A DNA stretch of 64,000 nucleotides from Anaspis maculata. Lineage: Eukaryota; Arthropoda; Insecta; Coleoptera; Scraptiidae. The position numbers and the translations under genes are program-made. Below, piece by piece: positions 11,601 through 22,785 of this stretch (position 1 is its first letter; each line of letters opens with the position of its first letter). The DNA lies in the NCBI GenBank assembly GCA_949128115.1, contig OX421961.1, forward strand, positions 101,637,863-101,701,862, read 5' to 3'. A model generated the notes under the pieces. It searched no databases and was not told the origin of the DNA. It worked only from the letters and a program-made list of their open reading frames with translations.

Positions 11601-14600
11601 TAGATGTGCAATGTATGGTATGATGTGACAGCTGTCACTGTCATCGCGACACGATGCACGCCCAAGTGAAAATTTTCTAGACTACGCAGCGAAAATAAGA
11701 AAACCTGCTGAGCCAGTTCGTGGCTGAGCCTCTCTAGAGTATAAATTTGCTGTGGCCGATGATGAAACATCGTATAGGTACAGTGGCGGACTTTAAAATC
11801 GCACCACCTTTTCAAATCGAGCAGTCGAATTTGCATTGTTTGGCAATGCAATGACAATGAGAATTAGCTTCCTGATTCTGTAGAGGTGGTGCGATTTCAA
11901 AGTCCGTCACTGTATCTACTGGTTGGCGGCTCCTTTGCTAATTCTGCTAGGTGAGCGGTGGGTCGAGCGGCCAAGCACGGCAGTACTAAAGAAAATGGAA
12001 CGAAAATCACAAAGTAGAGTGAGTACCCTACTACCTACTTTAGCTTATACTAAAACAAGTACTAAAACAACAAGCAGTTATGAAGGAGATACATACAAGA
12101 GATGGACAGGTTTCATGTTGAGAAAGTGCAATCCAATAACACATTAACGGTCATCTAAAGAAGTTTCGTCAACCTCACTGGGGCGACTGATGGACTGGAC
12201 AGTGGACAGTTGGAATTTTCATTCCATTTTCTTCAGTGGAGGTACTGCTGCGCTTGGGCATCAATTTCTGTAGTGACCACCGCTGAACTAGCAGCATTGG
12301 CGAGAGAGCGCCAACCACAAAGACAGTATCCCATGTCGACCGCACTAGTTTTCACTATAGTGGAAGCTCGATCATCATGTTTTCCTATTTTAGCTGCGTA
12401 TTCTAGAAAGTTTTCACTTGCGCGTACATCGCGTCACGATGGCGGTTGCAGCTATTACATTATATATAGCACATCTATGAAGGCATCAGCATCGTACCAT
12501 TCGTACCAAACACGCGCTCATTCTAATGAAAAAAGCCGTGAACGTGAAACTAACTATACGGAGTGTTTCAGGGATGATAGCAAAAAATTCAACTGTGCGG
12601 GTAGATCTCGTCAAAATATAACGAAAACCTATATACCATTTTGCAAAGTTCGGCCTAATGACGAAGATACAGCCCTCCAAAGTTCACTTTTTTCGAATTT
12701 CAAAAATTTGTAGCTCAGGAACGTTGCGACGAATTCAGCTTTAATTCAGCAAAAACTGGTTTGTCGTAGTGATCCATCAACCTGCCAAATTTAGGAATAA
12801 TCCAACCAGTGGTGTAGAAGTTATAAGGGTCAATAATTTAGAAGCATCCGAAGAAAAGTTGACTTATTAAGGTGACTCCTCATAACGAGCCTCATAACTT
12901 CTACGCCACTGATTGGATTCTCTCCAAATTTGGCAGGTTGATAGATAATTATGACAAACCAGCTTATGCTCGATTGAAGCTGAATTTGTCAAAACGTTCC
13001 TGAGTTACAAATTGTTGAAATCCGAAAAAAGTGAACTTTTGAGGGCTGTATCTTGGTTATTGGGCCGAACTTTGCAAAATGGTATATAGCTTTTCATCAT
13101 ATTTTGATGAGATCTACCCACAGTTGAATTTTTTGCTATCATCTCTGAAACACCCTGTATCGAGGGGTCAACCACCATCGACAGTCCGTGTACAAATTTC
13201 TGACAGTCATGACTGTCAGTCACCACAGTCTCTACAGTCTTGCCCACAGTCACCACAGTCAAGCTGACAGTCATGACAGTCCCTACAGTCATGATCACAG
13301 TCACGACAGTCATGCTCACAGTCCCCACAGTCAAGCTGACAGTCACCACAGTCTTGTTCACAGTCTCTACAGTCTTGCCGACAGTCTCTACAGTCTTCAC
13401 AGTCTTTCCCACAGTCTCCACAGTCAAGCTGGCAATCATGAGGGGAGTTGGCTCACGCATGCGCGGTACCCAGCTGTATGCAGCTTTTCTGAGATTGTTC
13501 GTCCATGATTGTGTCTGTTGATATTTCGATAGCAATGTCAGTACCGTATGAATGAACAAAAACTCCCCTCCTCTAGGCAGACTGTGGCCTGGCCAAAATC
13601 AGCTTTATTTGCCTGCCAATGAAGCATGAAAATAATTTATCGAACTCCGGACAGACTTATTTATATGAGAAATAGAGTTGATGCACGATGTAACAATTGT
13701 TTTGCGTTGCTATAGGTGTTGAATCTCAGCCTTTCGATGAATGCTGAATTCGCGACCCCAATTTCGAAGTTCGTTTTTCGTTATTTTTCACCACTAAATG
13801 ACTTCAAGATCGCTATGTGATGTGTTTCATGAAATCGTACGGTTTGAACCTAGTTTTGACCGCTACAATCAGCCTGAAAAAGTCCACCTGTGTTATTTTG
13901 TTATTTACATTGAAGAAAACTAGGAGAAATGACCCGCGCTCTGCCAATGTTGAAAAAAACGAACATCCCATCAGGAGTTTCCAAAAATACCTACATGGCG
14001 ATCTTTATCCCCCTGGTGACGGGTCCATCGTTAGCTTCAACAATTTTGGAAAGACTGCACATCGTAAAGAACGCAAAAAAATCGCTATATCGTGAGTTGA
14101 TGGATTATTGCAACAATTCTAATAGCCTGATGGTCGATATACCGTACCTATGTTCAATTAAAAATTCAATAGGAGGAGACCGGGAACGATGATAACCTGG
14201 CCGATTTCGGACCGAATGGCCTGTCACAGCCTTTTTTGGATGTTGGTACTTATTTACTTGGAAAGGATCGTACGATGCTTCTGAGAAGTCATATATTTTC
14301 TGTAAACAAATCTGAATAGACTTCGAGATACTTTCACGAAATTGAATTTGGAGAAAAAATTACTACGAGGCGAGGTAGGAGTAAGTGAGTACCTATAGCA
14401 CAAAATTAAATTGGATTTAGAGAGTTACTATCTCATCGTAGGTACTTTTTGGGATAGTGTATAGGTACCTATCTCAGTAAATTTCCCTTATTCCGATAAA
14501 ATTATTTCGTGCTAAGTACCTACCTATGCTCGTACTAGAATCTATTCCAATCTGACCTTGTGATAATACAGGATGTTTCAACGATGATCGCAAGAGATTT

Positions 14601-17600
14601 AGCTGTGAGTAGATCATTTCAAATATGATGAATATGAAGATTATTGGTCCAAAATAAACAATCTTTTACAACAATAAAAAATGTATTCGCAAGTCCCGAA
14701 CTCATCTCAAATAGAGCAACCGCATATAAACTAACTTTCACATCATCATATCCTTCGAACTAATGAAGCTTCGTACTTATTTTTTTTCAAATGAAAGTAC
14801 ATATCCAGACCATTGTTACAGTGTGACAGCGGTTGAGAAACAATGGCTCATTATTTATTTATTTATTTATTTTAATGGTTTTAAACATTTTCATCGGCTA
14901 TGAATGCATCATGATTTTCAGCCAGCGAGGGACTTTTTTGTTTCCACAATTTTCTGTACAACCAGAAGAAAATGAGGCCAAAGTATTGTAGAATTTTTTG
15001 GAAACAAAATTTTGATTTAGGACAGTTTTTTAGATATGATTTTTTTTCTTGACGCAACCAACAATTATAAAGATATGGTGTGTGCATGCTACTATTGCCA
15101 CTTATATTTACTGTGCAAAATGCACTACATTTATCTAGTGAGTTGGGCATTCTTCGTATAAAGCTGAGCTTTTACAGAAATAATAAGATATTTGCTCTTT
15201 ACAAAGAAAAAACAAGGCTCCCGTTCAGGCTAGCCGAGTTATGGGGCGAAAACCGCCATCAACGGTGCCATGGTGTTGACGTAAAATAGGTATGATGGAG
15301 ATGAAATCATTCCCCGTAAGTTCTACATCGAAAAAGCCTTATTTTGGACTTGATTTGTTCATGTCTCTCAAACTTTGGAATTAGTTGAATAATCATCCGT
15401 ATTCCTTACGTGTTGCATACAATTTTCCTTCTACTTTTGTTTTCTTACTTTTTGCATGAATGGCCATTCCACCAAAATGAATGACTGCTGCGAGGTGAAT
15501 CCGTTTTCTGAGCGAGGCTTCCTATTAAACACACCGCAAAGTGGGAAGATAGACTGTTTTTTTTTTTTGGTTTATTTTTCGGTTTATTTCACGTCGCCCT
15601 ATGCCCTAAAATTAAAACTTGCGGTTAAATGAGCTGACTGAACGCACCCTTATAACCACCAGCGGTTGAGTTTTACGAACTAATGCAACGCATGACGCGT
15701 CTTCCATTCAGCAAGCATGCAAATAAATCAAGTAGCTCACATTTTTGTGCCCGTCCGGAAATCAAACCGGGTCGAGCCAGGCAAAAGGCAGAATAAGGGA
15801 CTGACGCGTTAATCCACTGCACTATAAGCTCTTCAACCGAAATTAGGTTAATTCATTGCTAATTATAAATATATACCTAGGTGTGAGGGTATGAATAAAT
15901 AATGCTCCTTCAGAAACTCCAAAAGATCCCTTATCACTGCAATAAAAGAATTGAAAAATTAAACAAAGTTTGAGGGTTCAATTTCAAGTTTGACTTGCAA
16001 CCTGCACAAACGTGCATGTTGTCAAAATGTCATAATCTCGGGAGATAACGTTAAATGATGATTTCGAGTTACCTACATGCCCGTGAATTCCTAATCTTAG
16101 CCGAAAGTGGGAGAGGTTTCACTCCCAGTTTACCTAATCCTTGTTCTGCGGTTGTCATGAACCTGTTTCAGGTTCAGAACCAGGAAGACCTATAAATCGT
16201 CGTGAAAGTTTGACATCATTTTGATGTTCCATAGGTTGCAAGTCAGATTTGAAATTTATCCCAAAAAATCAATATCTATCTATAGTTAGTAATCATGTTG
16301 TTTTCGATAAATTTAAAGAAATCACAACATTTGAGCTCGTAGTCATCACTGTCGCTTCGCTAACAGTATTCAACACGGTCTTATAACCACAGTTTCCATG
16401 TAACAGTCATGCACTAAATCTCCACAGTCTTGACCACAGTCTCTAAGTCTTGCCCACAGTCTCTACAGTCCCACTCACAGTCTCTACAGTCTCACTCACA
16501 GTCACTACACTCTTCACAGTCATGTCGACAGTCATCACAGTCAAGCTCACAGTCCCAACAGTCATCACAGTCAAGTTCACAGTCCCGACAGTCATCACAG
16601 TCACAACAGTCTTTCACAGTCCGTGTACAAATTTTCAAGCAGTGGTTGACCCCTCGCCCTGTATATTGTCCTAGTTTTTATTGCCCACGGTCACAGACAA
16701 GCTCTGCATATGTAAACAGGTAACGTGTTATCAAATACGAACGTCCTCAAGCTGTCGTGCAAACGCAGGTTGCAACAAAACTAGCGGGCTGTCCAAACAA
16801 AATTACATTGTAGAAAAGTGCCCCAAAACAATACGCGGTAATATAATATATATTATGAGGCCCTCAAAAAATATTGAAAAAATTCCAATTTTTGAAGTTT
16901 CAAAGGGTCAAACCGTTGGTCCTTCGAACTTTTTTATTTAGTTCCGCTATTTCAAAAGAATTTATGGGTCCATGACACTTGAGCGACACACGCAAATCGA
17001 AACGAAAAAATAGGCAAATCACTCAGAATGGCGTGTGGAATGATAATCTGAAATAAGATTTGCGGATTATCCAGAAATTTTTGCAAAAAAAAAGAAGGAA
17101 CAACTGTTCAAAGAACAGTGTGTATCTGGATGTTGTTGTATTGTTGGTTGCCTACTTCACTTCAGTGGAGAATTAGAATAACACGTACCCCAGTGACTCA
17201 TCACACTTACCAACTAAATTGCGCAATGTTGTGCGGTGCGTAGGCCCAAGATGGGCATCACTGCAAAGAAGAGCAGTACGACGTAAACAATAATTCAACT
17301 ACAAAAAAAAACTATAAGTGTGATAGTAATTTCCCCCTCGGTCGGGACTAATCATCGTGAGTAGAAGGCAACAGAGTTTGTTTCGTGGTTGTAAAAAGTG
17401 TTAACAATGTGTCCGCTCAAGTGTCATGGACCCGAATTCATTAAACTGTTGGTGGCAGAATTATGGGAAAGAAATATCGACAAATAAATGAAATGAAAGT
17501 GGATGTGTATGAATTTTTGTTTTCTGTGCAGGGTGAGTCAGAAACCTTGAATATTATTTTTCTTCAAAAATGCCTCCGAACCGTTCGGTTGGTCCAACTT

Positions 17601-20024
17601 TATGTAGAGCACCCAGTAGTTGATATTTTTTATTCATGATTCTACAACACTTTTGGTGGATTCATGCATAGAAATTTAAAATTTAAAATTTAACATTTTA
17701 TTTTTATTACATAAGAAATCAAAGGGGAACACTTTAAATGTTAATTCTTAAATTTTAAATTTCCATGCATGAATCCACCAATCACCAAAATCTTCAGAAA
17801 TAATGAAACTAGAAGGGTTCTAGAAACTCCGATTAAAAGTCAGAGTTTTTTTGTTTTTTGCGGGCTTTGTGAAAGATTTTTACACCTTATATTGTTTTGG
17901 TCTGACACTTTTGAATCACCTATATGAGTAGGTAGGTACAGTTGGGAGCGAAATGATTCATACGGCAGTCACGGCACCGCTAGGAAGTTGGCTGGATCTC
18001 AGAAATGTTATCTGCTTGGATTGTTCTCGAATGCTAGTTTTGATTAGGGATTGATCATAAGAAAACTGGCATCTCAAGAACAATCCAAGCAGCTATCATT
18101 TCTGAAATCCAGCCGACTTCCTAGCGGTGCCGTATGAATCATTTCGCTCCCAACTGTACTTGTTAACATAATATACTGTCCAACATTTTCTGTGGTCATC
18201 TTGCCACTGACACAAAGGTGGTCCAGAAATATTTAAGTATCCACGATACACTTATTACACCGGTATGCCGGTGCGCATGTTATACATATAATAAGTAAGT
18301 ATCTGTTGCTGAAAGTTCCCAATGTGAAATCCTTATACAGGGTGATTCATGAGTGACCTTACATAGGCTAATGGGAGATAGAGGACTTCGAGGCGAGTCA
18401 GGATCCACCTCGGGATCCACTGAAGAAATTTTATTTTCTCCAATGGTTACGAAGATACAGGGTGTTTTGTGTGTTTCGTATGAAACTTTGATGAGCGAGA
18501 TTTCTGAAACGGCCAGAGGTATTTTGTTGAAATTCACCAGTAATATTTCTCTGTTGGAACTCATCCTGAAGCCATACCAGGTAAGTCAAAATCCAGGGCC
18601 GGGCTAGAAAAAAGGTGCTCCTTTTTTGTTTCATCAAAAAGTACATTTTCTGACCGCTTTTCTAAAAAACTGCTATCGGATTCAAAGAGCTAAGGAAAAA
18701 TGCTTCAAGAATCACTCTTCAATTTAGATGGCACACCTGAACCGTTTCGACAATAAAATTAAAAGTAAAATTTGTGGGTGAGTTTCCATTTTCGACCGGA
18801 CATAATCGACTTATTGTTTGATTGAATTTATTGAAATTCATTTTTTGGCTTGTCTCTGTTGAATAGAAGGTCTTGGTTGAAAGAAAAATTCCAGAGCCGA
18901 CCATTTTTTTTTATTATGACAAAATCGAGAGTGAAACCAAAATCAGACTCGATTTGGTCGTCAAAAAAAATCTTCGGCTATGGAATTTTTCTCCCTACCA
19001 AGCCCTTCTATTCCACAGAGACAAGCTAAAAAATTAATTTGAATGAATTCAATCAAACAATGAGTCGATTATGTCCGGTCAAAAATGGAAACTTACCCAC
19101 AAATCTTACTTTTAATTTTTATGTCGAAACGGTTTAGGTGTGCCATCTAAATTGAAGAGTGATTCTTGAAGCATTTTTCCTTAGCTTTTGGAATCCGACA
19201 GCAGTTTTTCAGAAAAGCGGTCAGAAAATGTACTTTTTGATCAAATAAAAAGAAGGGCACATTTTTTCAATCCCGGCCCTGGGTTTTGACTTACTCAGTA
19301 TGGCTTCAGGGTAAGTTCCAATAGAGAAACATTGCTAGTGAATTTCAAGAGAATATCTCTAGCCGTTTCAGAAATATCGCTTATCAAAGTTTCATACGAA
19401 ACACACAAAACACCCTGTATCTTCGTAACCAATGGAGAAAACAAAATTTCTCCAGTGGATCCTGACTCGCCTCGAAGTCCTCTATCTCCCATTAGCCTAT
19501 GTAAGGTCACTCATGAATCACCCTGTATGTATATGATGAGGATGATATCCTGGGGCCCTATTTTCGGGAAAAGTGTGATCCGTTCCTATGCGAAGTTGCA
19601 AGGCAACCAGGGCTGTGATTGGCTGTCACCTAGGCAACATCACCTGATGATCTGTTTCCCGGTTCCGAAAATAGGGCCCCTGATGAGAAACTCTTCCCTA
19701 TAATGATGCCAGTGAAAATATCAAAACACCTGTGTAGTTATAAATTGTTTTTTTTTTTTCAATCAAGCTGAAGCTGGTTATTCAATAAAAAGAGAATGTG
19801 GTCTGGGTCCCTGCGGTTTCAACGACGACATGATGAATAAAGGTTTGGGACTTGATGGGAACTGCGATCGAAGCAGAAATGAGTACTTCTGCATCTTCTG
19901 CTGCCGAGAAAGTGGTTGCAACAAAAATGAGGCGGCCCGCAAGTCATATCTGTCCACAATTTTATCAACAGTGATTGCCCTCCTCAACATTAAAATGTTT
20001 TGCTCCATAATAATACGTAATTGA
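5631..20024 (+). CDS. Ly6/uPAR three-finger GPI-type protein, complete, three exons
   Basis: Secreted or membrane-tethered LU-domain protein; partner unknown. Exon 1 (5631-5694) encodes the start and a signal peptide, with hydrophobic core INVFILTLISLTG, and ends at donor GTGAGT in phase 1. Exon 2 (7811-7936) encodes LTCYQCIRNTDAEC and ends KD at donor GTAAGT in phase 1. Exon 3 (19768-20024) supplies GPCGF, CIFCCRESGCN and a hydrophobic tail typical of a GPI signal. The joined frame has about 146 residues, and twelve cysteines precede the tail. A second AG six bases into exon 3 (after 19773) would remove two residues without shifting frame. Intron 2 is 11.8 kb and full of transposons. A four-codon upstream ORF (ATG at 5620) overlaps the start codon. 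Orthologue not identified; a quiver/sleepless-like role would be a guess. Confidence 0.88.
5695..7810 (+). other. Intron 1 of the second Ly6 gene
   Basis: AT-rich intron with many TAGGTAGGTACC-like tracts. The only structured element seen is the foldback at 7136-7236. Confidence 0.6.
7136..7236. mobile_element. Short foldback MITE
   Basis: TTTTAGTTTTAGCCGCAAG and CTTATTGGCTGTTCTAAGAA face their inverted partners TTCTTAACAGCCAATGGGCG and CTTGCGACTAAAACTAAAA, giving a ~100-bp hairpin. A related stretch lies near 15600-15650 (TTAAAACTTGCGGTTAAATG). Confidence 0.6.
8881..11253. mobile_element. AACGTT-rich DNA element with TA target duplication
   Basis: Perfect 10-bp terminal inverted repeats CCCACTAAAC/GTTTAGTGGG, flanked by TA on both sides (8879-8880, 11254-11255), and total length 2373 bp. 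The terminal zones (about 8920-9200 and 10700-11240) carry some two dozen AACGTT hexamers, often as GAACGTTC or CAAATAACGTT, plus a smaller cluster at 10330-10410. No transposase was found, so it is presumably non-autonomous. TA duplications would fit Tc1/mariner-type integration, but the termini do not resemble families I can name. A two-exon ORF lies inside on the minus strand. Confidence 0.8.
9876..10136 (-). CDS. Small two-exon ORF carried inside the AACGTT element
   Basis: On the minus strand an ATG at 10136 opens MSSVVAIF, broken after one base of the next codon by donor GTAAGT at 10111. After a 99-bp intron with acceptor GTGTTTCAG, exon 2 (10012-9876) resumes with GT, making a Cys codon, then runs SFREKAIIEAVQNLKEMQED to a TAG. 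The joined product is 53 residues. Phase agreement, strong splice sites and a charged helical stretch argue that these are genuine exons. The exon-2 end also reads CAG-AG/GTAGAG, a possible donor, so this may be the first two exons captured from a larger host gene rather than a complete gene. I do not recognise the protein. Confidence 0.5.
11781..11912. mobile_element. 132-bp MITE with TA target duplication
   Basis: Ends CAGTGGCGGACTTT and AAAGTCCGTCACTG continue inward as AATCGCACCACCT/AGGTGGTGCGATTT, giving ~28-bp imperfect inverted repeats. TA flanks both sides (11779-11780, 11913-11914). Confidence 0.85.
12555..13160. mobile_element. ~600-bp foldback element
   Basis: GTGTTTCAGGGATGATAGCA (12563) and TGCTATCATCTCTGAAACAC (ending 13152) are inverted. 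The arms extend about 280 bp through CAAAGTTCGGCC, GCCTGCCAAATTT and AGTGG(T/C)GTAGAAGTTAT-like blocks. Open frames here come from the arms. Confidence 0.85.
13181..13435 (+). repeat. ACAGTC minisatellite array, left copy
   Basis: About 25 units of 9-12 bases built on ACAGTC (CACAGTC, TGACAGTC, CTACAGTC). It is preceded by GAGGGGTCAACCACC and CAGTCCGTGTACAAATTTC, which recur beside the array at 16390-16625. Confidence 0.9.
13436..15735 (+). other. Ly6 intron sequence without recognised elements
   Basis: AT-rich with a TTTA microsatellite at about 14850-14870. The ORFs here show no family motif, and no exon is supported. Confidence 0.4.
15748..15840 (-). mobile_element. tRNA-derived SINE-like unit
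   Basis: On the minus strand an A-box-like TAGTGCAGTGG (15815-15825) is followed about 45 bases later by a B-box-like GGTTTGATTTCC (15757-15770), the spacing of an internal Pol III promoter. The cloverleaf is not intact, so a SINE head or tRNA relic is preferred to a tRNA gene. Confidence 0.45.
16390..16676 (+). repeat. ACAGTC minisatellite array, right copy, with terminal block
   Basis: About 24 ACAGTC-based units followed by CAGTCCGTGTACAAATTTTC and then GTGGTTGACCCCTCG. The last block is the inverse of GAGGGGTCAACCAC beside the left array, whereas the array itself and CCGTGTACAAATTT keep the same orientation in both copies. Confidence 0.85.
16966..17433. mobile_element. 468-bp element with near-perfect 8-bp target duplication (hAT-like)
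   Basis: Perfect 20-bp terminal inverted repeats (GGGTCCATGACACTTGAGCG and its complement). Flanks GAATTTAT (16958-16965) and GAATTCAT (17434-17441) agree at 7 of 8 positions. An 8-bp duplication suggests a hAT-type transposase acting in trans; none is encoded. Confidence 0.75.
17654..17780. mobile_element. 127-bp palindromic MITE
   Basis: TGGTGGATTCATGCAT at 17654 and ATGCATGAATCCACCA ending 17780 are perfect inverts; the arms continue as AAATTTAAAATTTA/TAAATTTTAAATTT. Confidence 0.75.
17939..18156. mobile_element. 218-bp mariner-type MITE with TA duplication
   Basis: Perfect terminal repeats CAGTTGGGAGCGAAATGATT and complement, TA on both sides (17937-17938, 18157-18158). The arms extend some 90 bp each around a short centre. 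Confidence 0.85.
18336..19527. mobile_element. 1.19-kb foldback with TACAGGGTGATTCATGA ends
   Basis: The two halves are reverse complements almost throughout: TACAGGGTGATTCATGAGTG against its mirror ending 19527, then AGGCGAGTCAGGATCC, and AATTTAGATGGCACACC near the centre. No transposase. Confidence 0.9.
19552..19680. mobile_element. 129-bp MITE with GGGGCCCTATTTTCGG ends
   Basis: Perfect 16-bp inverted repeats GGGGCCCTATTTTCGG and its complement. A more diverged relative may lie at 22488-22660. It sits only about 90 bases before exon 3 of the Ly6 gene. Confidence 0.8.
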
Positions 20025-20030
20025 AATAAA
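20025..20030 (+). promoter_or_regulatory. AATAAA directly after the Ly6 stop codon
   Basis: AATAAA begins at the base after TGA. If used, the 3' UTR would be very short. Further AATAAA-like motifs lie at 20105-20120. Confidence 0.4.
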
Positions 20031-20416
20031 TTTGATATATACAATTTTATTTTGTATTATTTCCAGAAGTAAAGCAAGTCGCGGAGTATTTCAACATTAA
20101 TTTATTGCGAATAAATATTTAAACTATGTACAAGAATTACCTACTAAGGATCACTTATAAAAGTACACTAGTGTTACAAAAACTGCTTAAAACTCAATCA
20201 GAACGATTTCAATTTAAGCAGAAATTGTGATTTAGAGCCTAGAGATTGTTATATTCACAGAATATATTGTCAGAAATAGGCGGGACATACTTTGAAGTCA
20301 CTAACTACATTTTTGCGAGAATGTACAATTTTGGAATTCACGGAAGCGCCTCCAAGACAATTACACACTTAGAAAAAGGCAACAAGTTGAAACAATACAG
20401 CAAGGATTAATCAAAA

Positions 20417-20428
20417 ATAAATTTATTT
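20417..20428 (-). promoter_or_regulatory. Polyadenylation signal for ERp44
   Basis: The minus strand reads AAATAAATTTATTTT some 20-30 bases past the ERp44 stop at 20446. The two convergent genes therefore end about 400 bases apart. Confidence 0.55.
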
Positions 20429-20445
20429 ACAAAAAAAATCTGTTT

Positions 20446-22177
20446 TTATAATTCATCCTTCAGCAAAGTGTATCTATTTTTAGATGGTGCCAGCTTCTTG
20501 AAAGTGCTCTCTGGAGGTGTGGTGGGTGATTTAGCTGCTTCAGGGCTCGAATCGTCCGAGTCATCGGGGCCGTAATGGAATTCTCTGTGTAATTTACCTG
20601 AATAGAGATCTTGAATAAACTGTTTCAATCTTCCAGGAATCTCCACGTCTTTATAGTTGGGGAAGAGATACATGTGTCTGAAACTGTCTATGGCAATGAG
20701 CGGCAAGTCCTTTTCACTTTTTCCCAAGTGATGCAATGGATGAGCAAACTTTTTACCATCGGCAGTCAAAAAATTGATGCTCTCTGAAAACAGGAATTAT
20801 TTTGAATGTGGCATTTTACTTAAAGGAACAATGAGCTTACGTTTCTCTGACAAAAGATCTGTTTGGACAATTTCGGTGTACCGTTTGATGCTTTCTTTGT
20901 CATCTGGATTGTGAAATAGGATCAAAAACGGCAGTCCTTCTTCAGTCAGTTCCTCGGCGTTTTCAAAAGTGATTTCTCGCACGAGCGGGACACATTTCTC
21001 TGCGATCCAAATGTGAAGTTCATCGAAATTTGTTAAACTACCATTGTAAGTTTCATCTAGAAAATTGGATCGATCCTTATCTGGTCGAAAAACGATTATA
21101 GGTTGACCAGGAGGGTGCATGGATCTTGAAGCTTCCTCGAAGCCTACATGAAACTGACAATCATCCTTCACGTTCGTAGCTACTCGCCTGAATATGCTGT
21201 ATTCAGGTTGATCCCTTCGATCAAAATAACCTGAAAATGAAACAATTATTATTTTCTAACAATTCTGTAACTTTTCATGTATGTTTCTTATCATGGTTTA
21301 GTAGCAAAATAGCCTTGAAAACTTTCAATTATAATGAAGTGATAACTTATAATGAGGCTAGCAATTCCGATAAAATAATACTGGAACCTTACCTATGATT
21401 GCTCTTTTGTTCAACTCTAAATCTGTGAGTTCTCGCAAGTTCTTAAACTCTTTGATCGGATCTTCGAGTTGTTTTTTGACAAAAGTGAGAAACGCTTCGG
21501 CAGAGCGCTGCCCTCTGTACTCCCGCTTAGCAGGCTGTCCGTTCCTGATGATTTTCAAAGTTGGGTATTTAGTGATGTGAAACCTTGTAGCTACAGAACC
21601 TTCTTTATCACAATCCACTTTACCCATAACAACCTTTCCTGCTTCTGGAAATTCTTGAGCCACTTTATCGGCTGCTTCATCAAATACTGGCATTAAAATA
21701 TTGCTGAACCGGCACCATTCAGCATAGAAATTTATAAATACTAATTCATTGGAGGCTGAAAGAGAATTCATGTGTAAAATGAAGTGAATAACACCAACAT
21801 TGCAGTACTCACCCAGGGTCATGTCAAGATTCTGTTGTGTTAACTGAACGGCCCCGCTACTGGTCGCCGGATTGTAGAATACATAAGTGAACTGGAATAT
21901 AAAAGGGAATATACAAAAATTCGGTGTAGCAATCAACGCAAATTAGGTTAGAAATCGTTTCAAAGCAATAATGACGTTATTGTAAGTAGAAATTTCACTA
22001 TCAGCTGTTCAAATCAGCAGATAAAAATGAATAATTATCATACTGATCGCTTCTTGCAAGTAGTTTTCGAAATTTTCGTAAATCGTGGCAATGTATACAC
22101 GATAATAAATTGCAGCTTACCAGAAAAAAAACCAAGTAATTCGTCTTGAAATTGCTTAACTTAGGTGTATTATCCAT
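20446..22177 (-). CDS. ERP44: Endoplasmic reticulum resident protein 44 (ERp44), complete, five exons
   Basis: Thioredoxin-family chaperone of the early secretory pathway that retrieves client proteins and oxidoreductases such as Ero1 from cis-Golgi to ER. Exons on the minus strand: 22177-22121, 21891-21813, 21755-21393, 21230-20841, 20783-20446; all have GT-AG borders and agreeing phases, giving 408 residues (human ERp44 has 406). A signal peptide (core NYLVFFLFTYVFY) spans exons 1-2. The a domain carries FINFYAEWCRFSNILMP, with the CRFS motif that replaces CxxC in this family, then KYPTLKIIRNG and KREYRGQRS. Exon 4 holds CVPLVREITFENAEELTEEG and GLPFLILFH; exon 5 holds PLIAIDSFRHMY and GKLHREFHYGPD. 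The C-terminus is KDEL, where vertebrates have RDEL. Two introns are only 57 bp. It is convergent with the upstream Ly6 gene. Confidence 0.97.
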
Positions 22178-22785
22178 TTTTTATACTGTTTTTGGTAAAT
22201 TGGCTAGTTGCACTCGATTTTTACTGCTTAAATCCATACACCGACTAAAAAATCAACGACACCTTTTTTCCTCGAAAAGTCATGAACTGTCAAGTTGACA
22301 ACGTCATTTCTGTCCAATCGAAGATTGACAAATCAAATGCACAGGCCTCTGCGCCACCTACCGGAAGGTCACTAAAGCGACATGATAAATAAATCAGAAA
22401 CCGCGATTGAAAACCGCGGCAAATTTAGCGGGGTTCAAACTTTTGGGGCGTGTTTCATGGACCTGTACGTGTTTTGCCATCAGTTTCAGGGGGGCCTATT
22501 TTTCGCAAACAGGAAAGGAAACGCATCACTCCACATCACGTCGAGGGTCGAGCTGTTATTGGTTGGAATTTGCAATGCATGCTTCTGATTCGATGATCGT
22601 TGGTCAGGTGATGCGATCAGCGCCGGATGATGAACACTTTTTGGGGCCCAGGGGCAACGCTGGAGGTGGCTTCTTTTTTTGGGGGGAGGGGAGGGAGGGC
22701 CTGGTTGGTAAGTGAGGCAAACTTTAGGCATTACTGTTTTTGTGGCGTCGCCGTCGTGTCACACTCGTGCCGTAGAAATGAAAAT

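Noticed and set aside
12210..12713. 167-codon plus-strand ORF
   Set aside because: Its 3' half lies in the 12555-13160 foldback arm and the rest shows no family motif.
13005..13559. Long Thr-Val repeat ORFs across the left ACAGTC array, both strands
   Set aside because: They arise from the minisatellite, are open in several frames at once and have no flanking coding features.
16430..16723. Ser-Gln-rich ORF resembling a low-complexity protein
   Set aside because: Same cause: translation of ACAGTC units, no start context or homologous flank.
22407..22715. 102-codon ORF in GC-rich sequence upstream of ERp44
   Set aside because: Its openness follows from base composition; it overlaps a probable decayed MITE and ends in a Gly/Trp run from poly-G.
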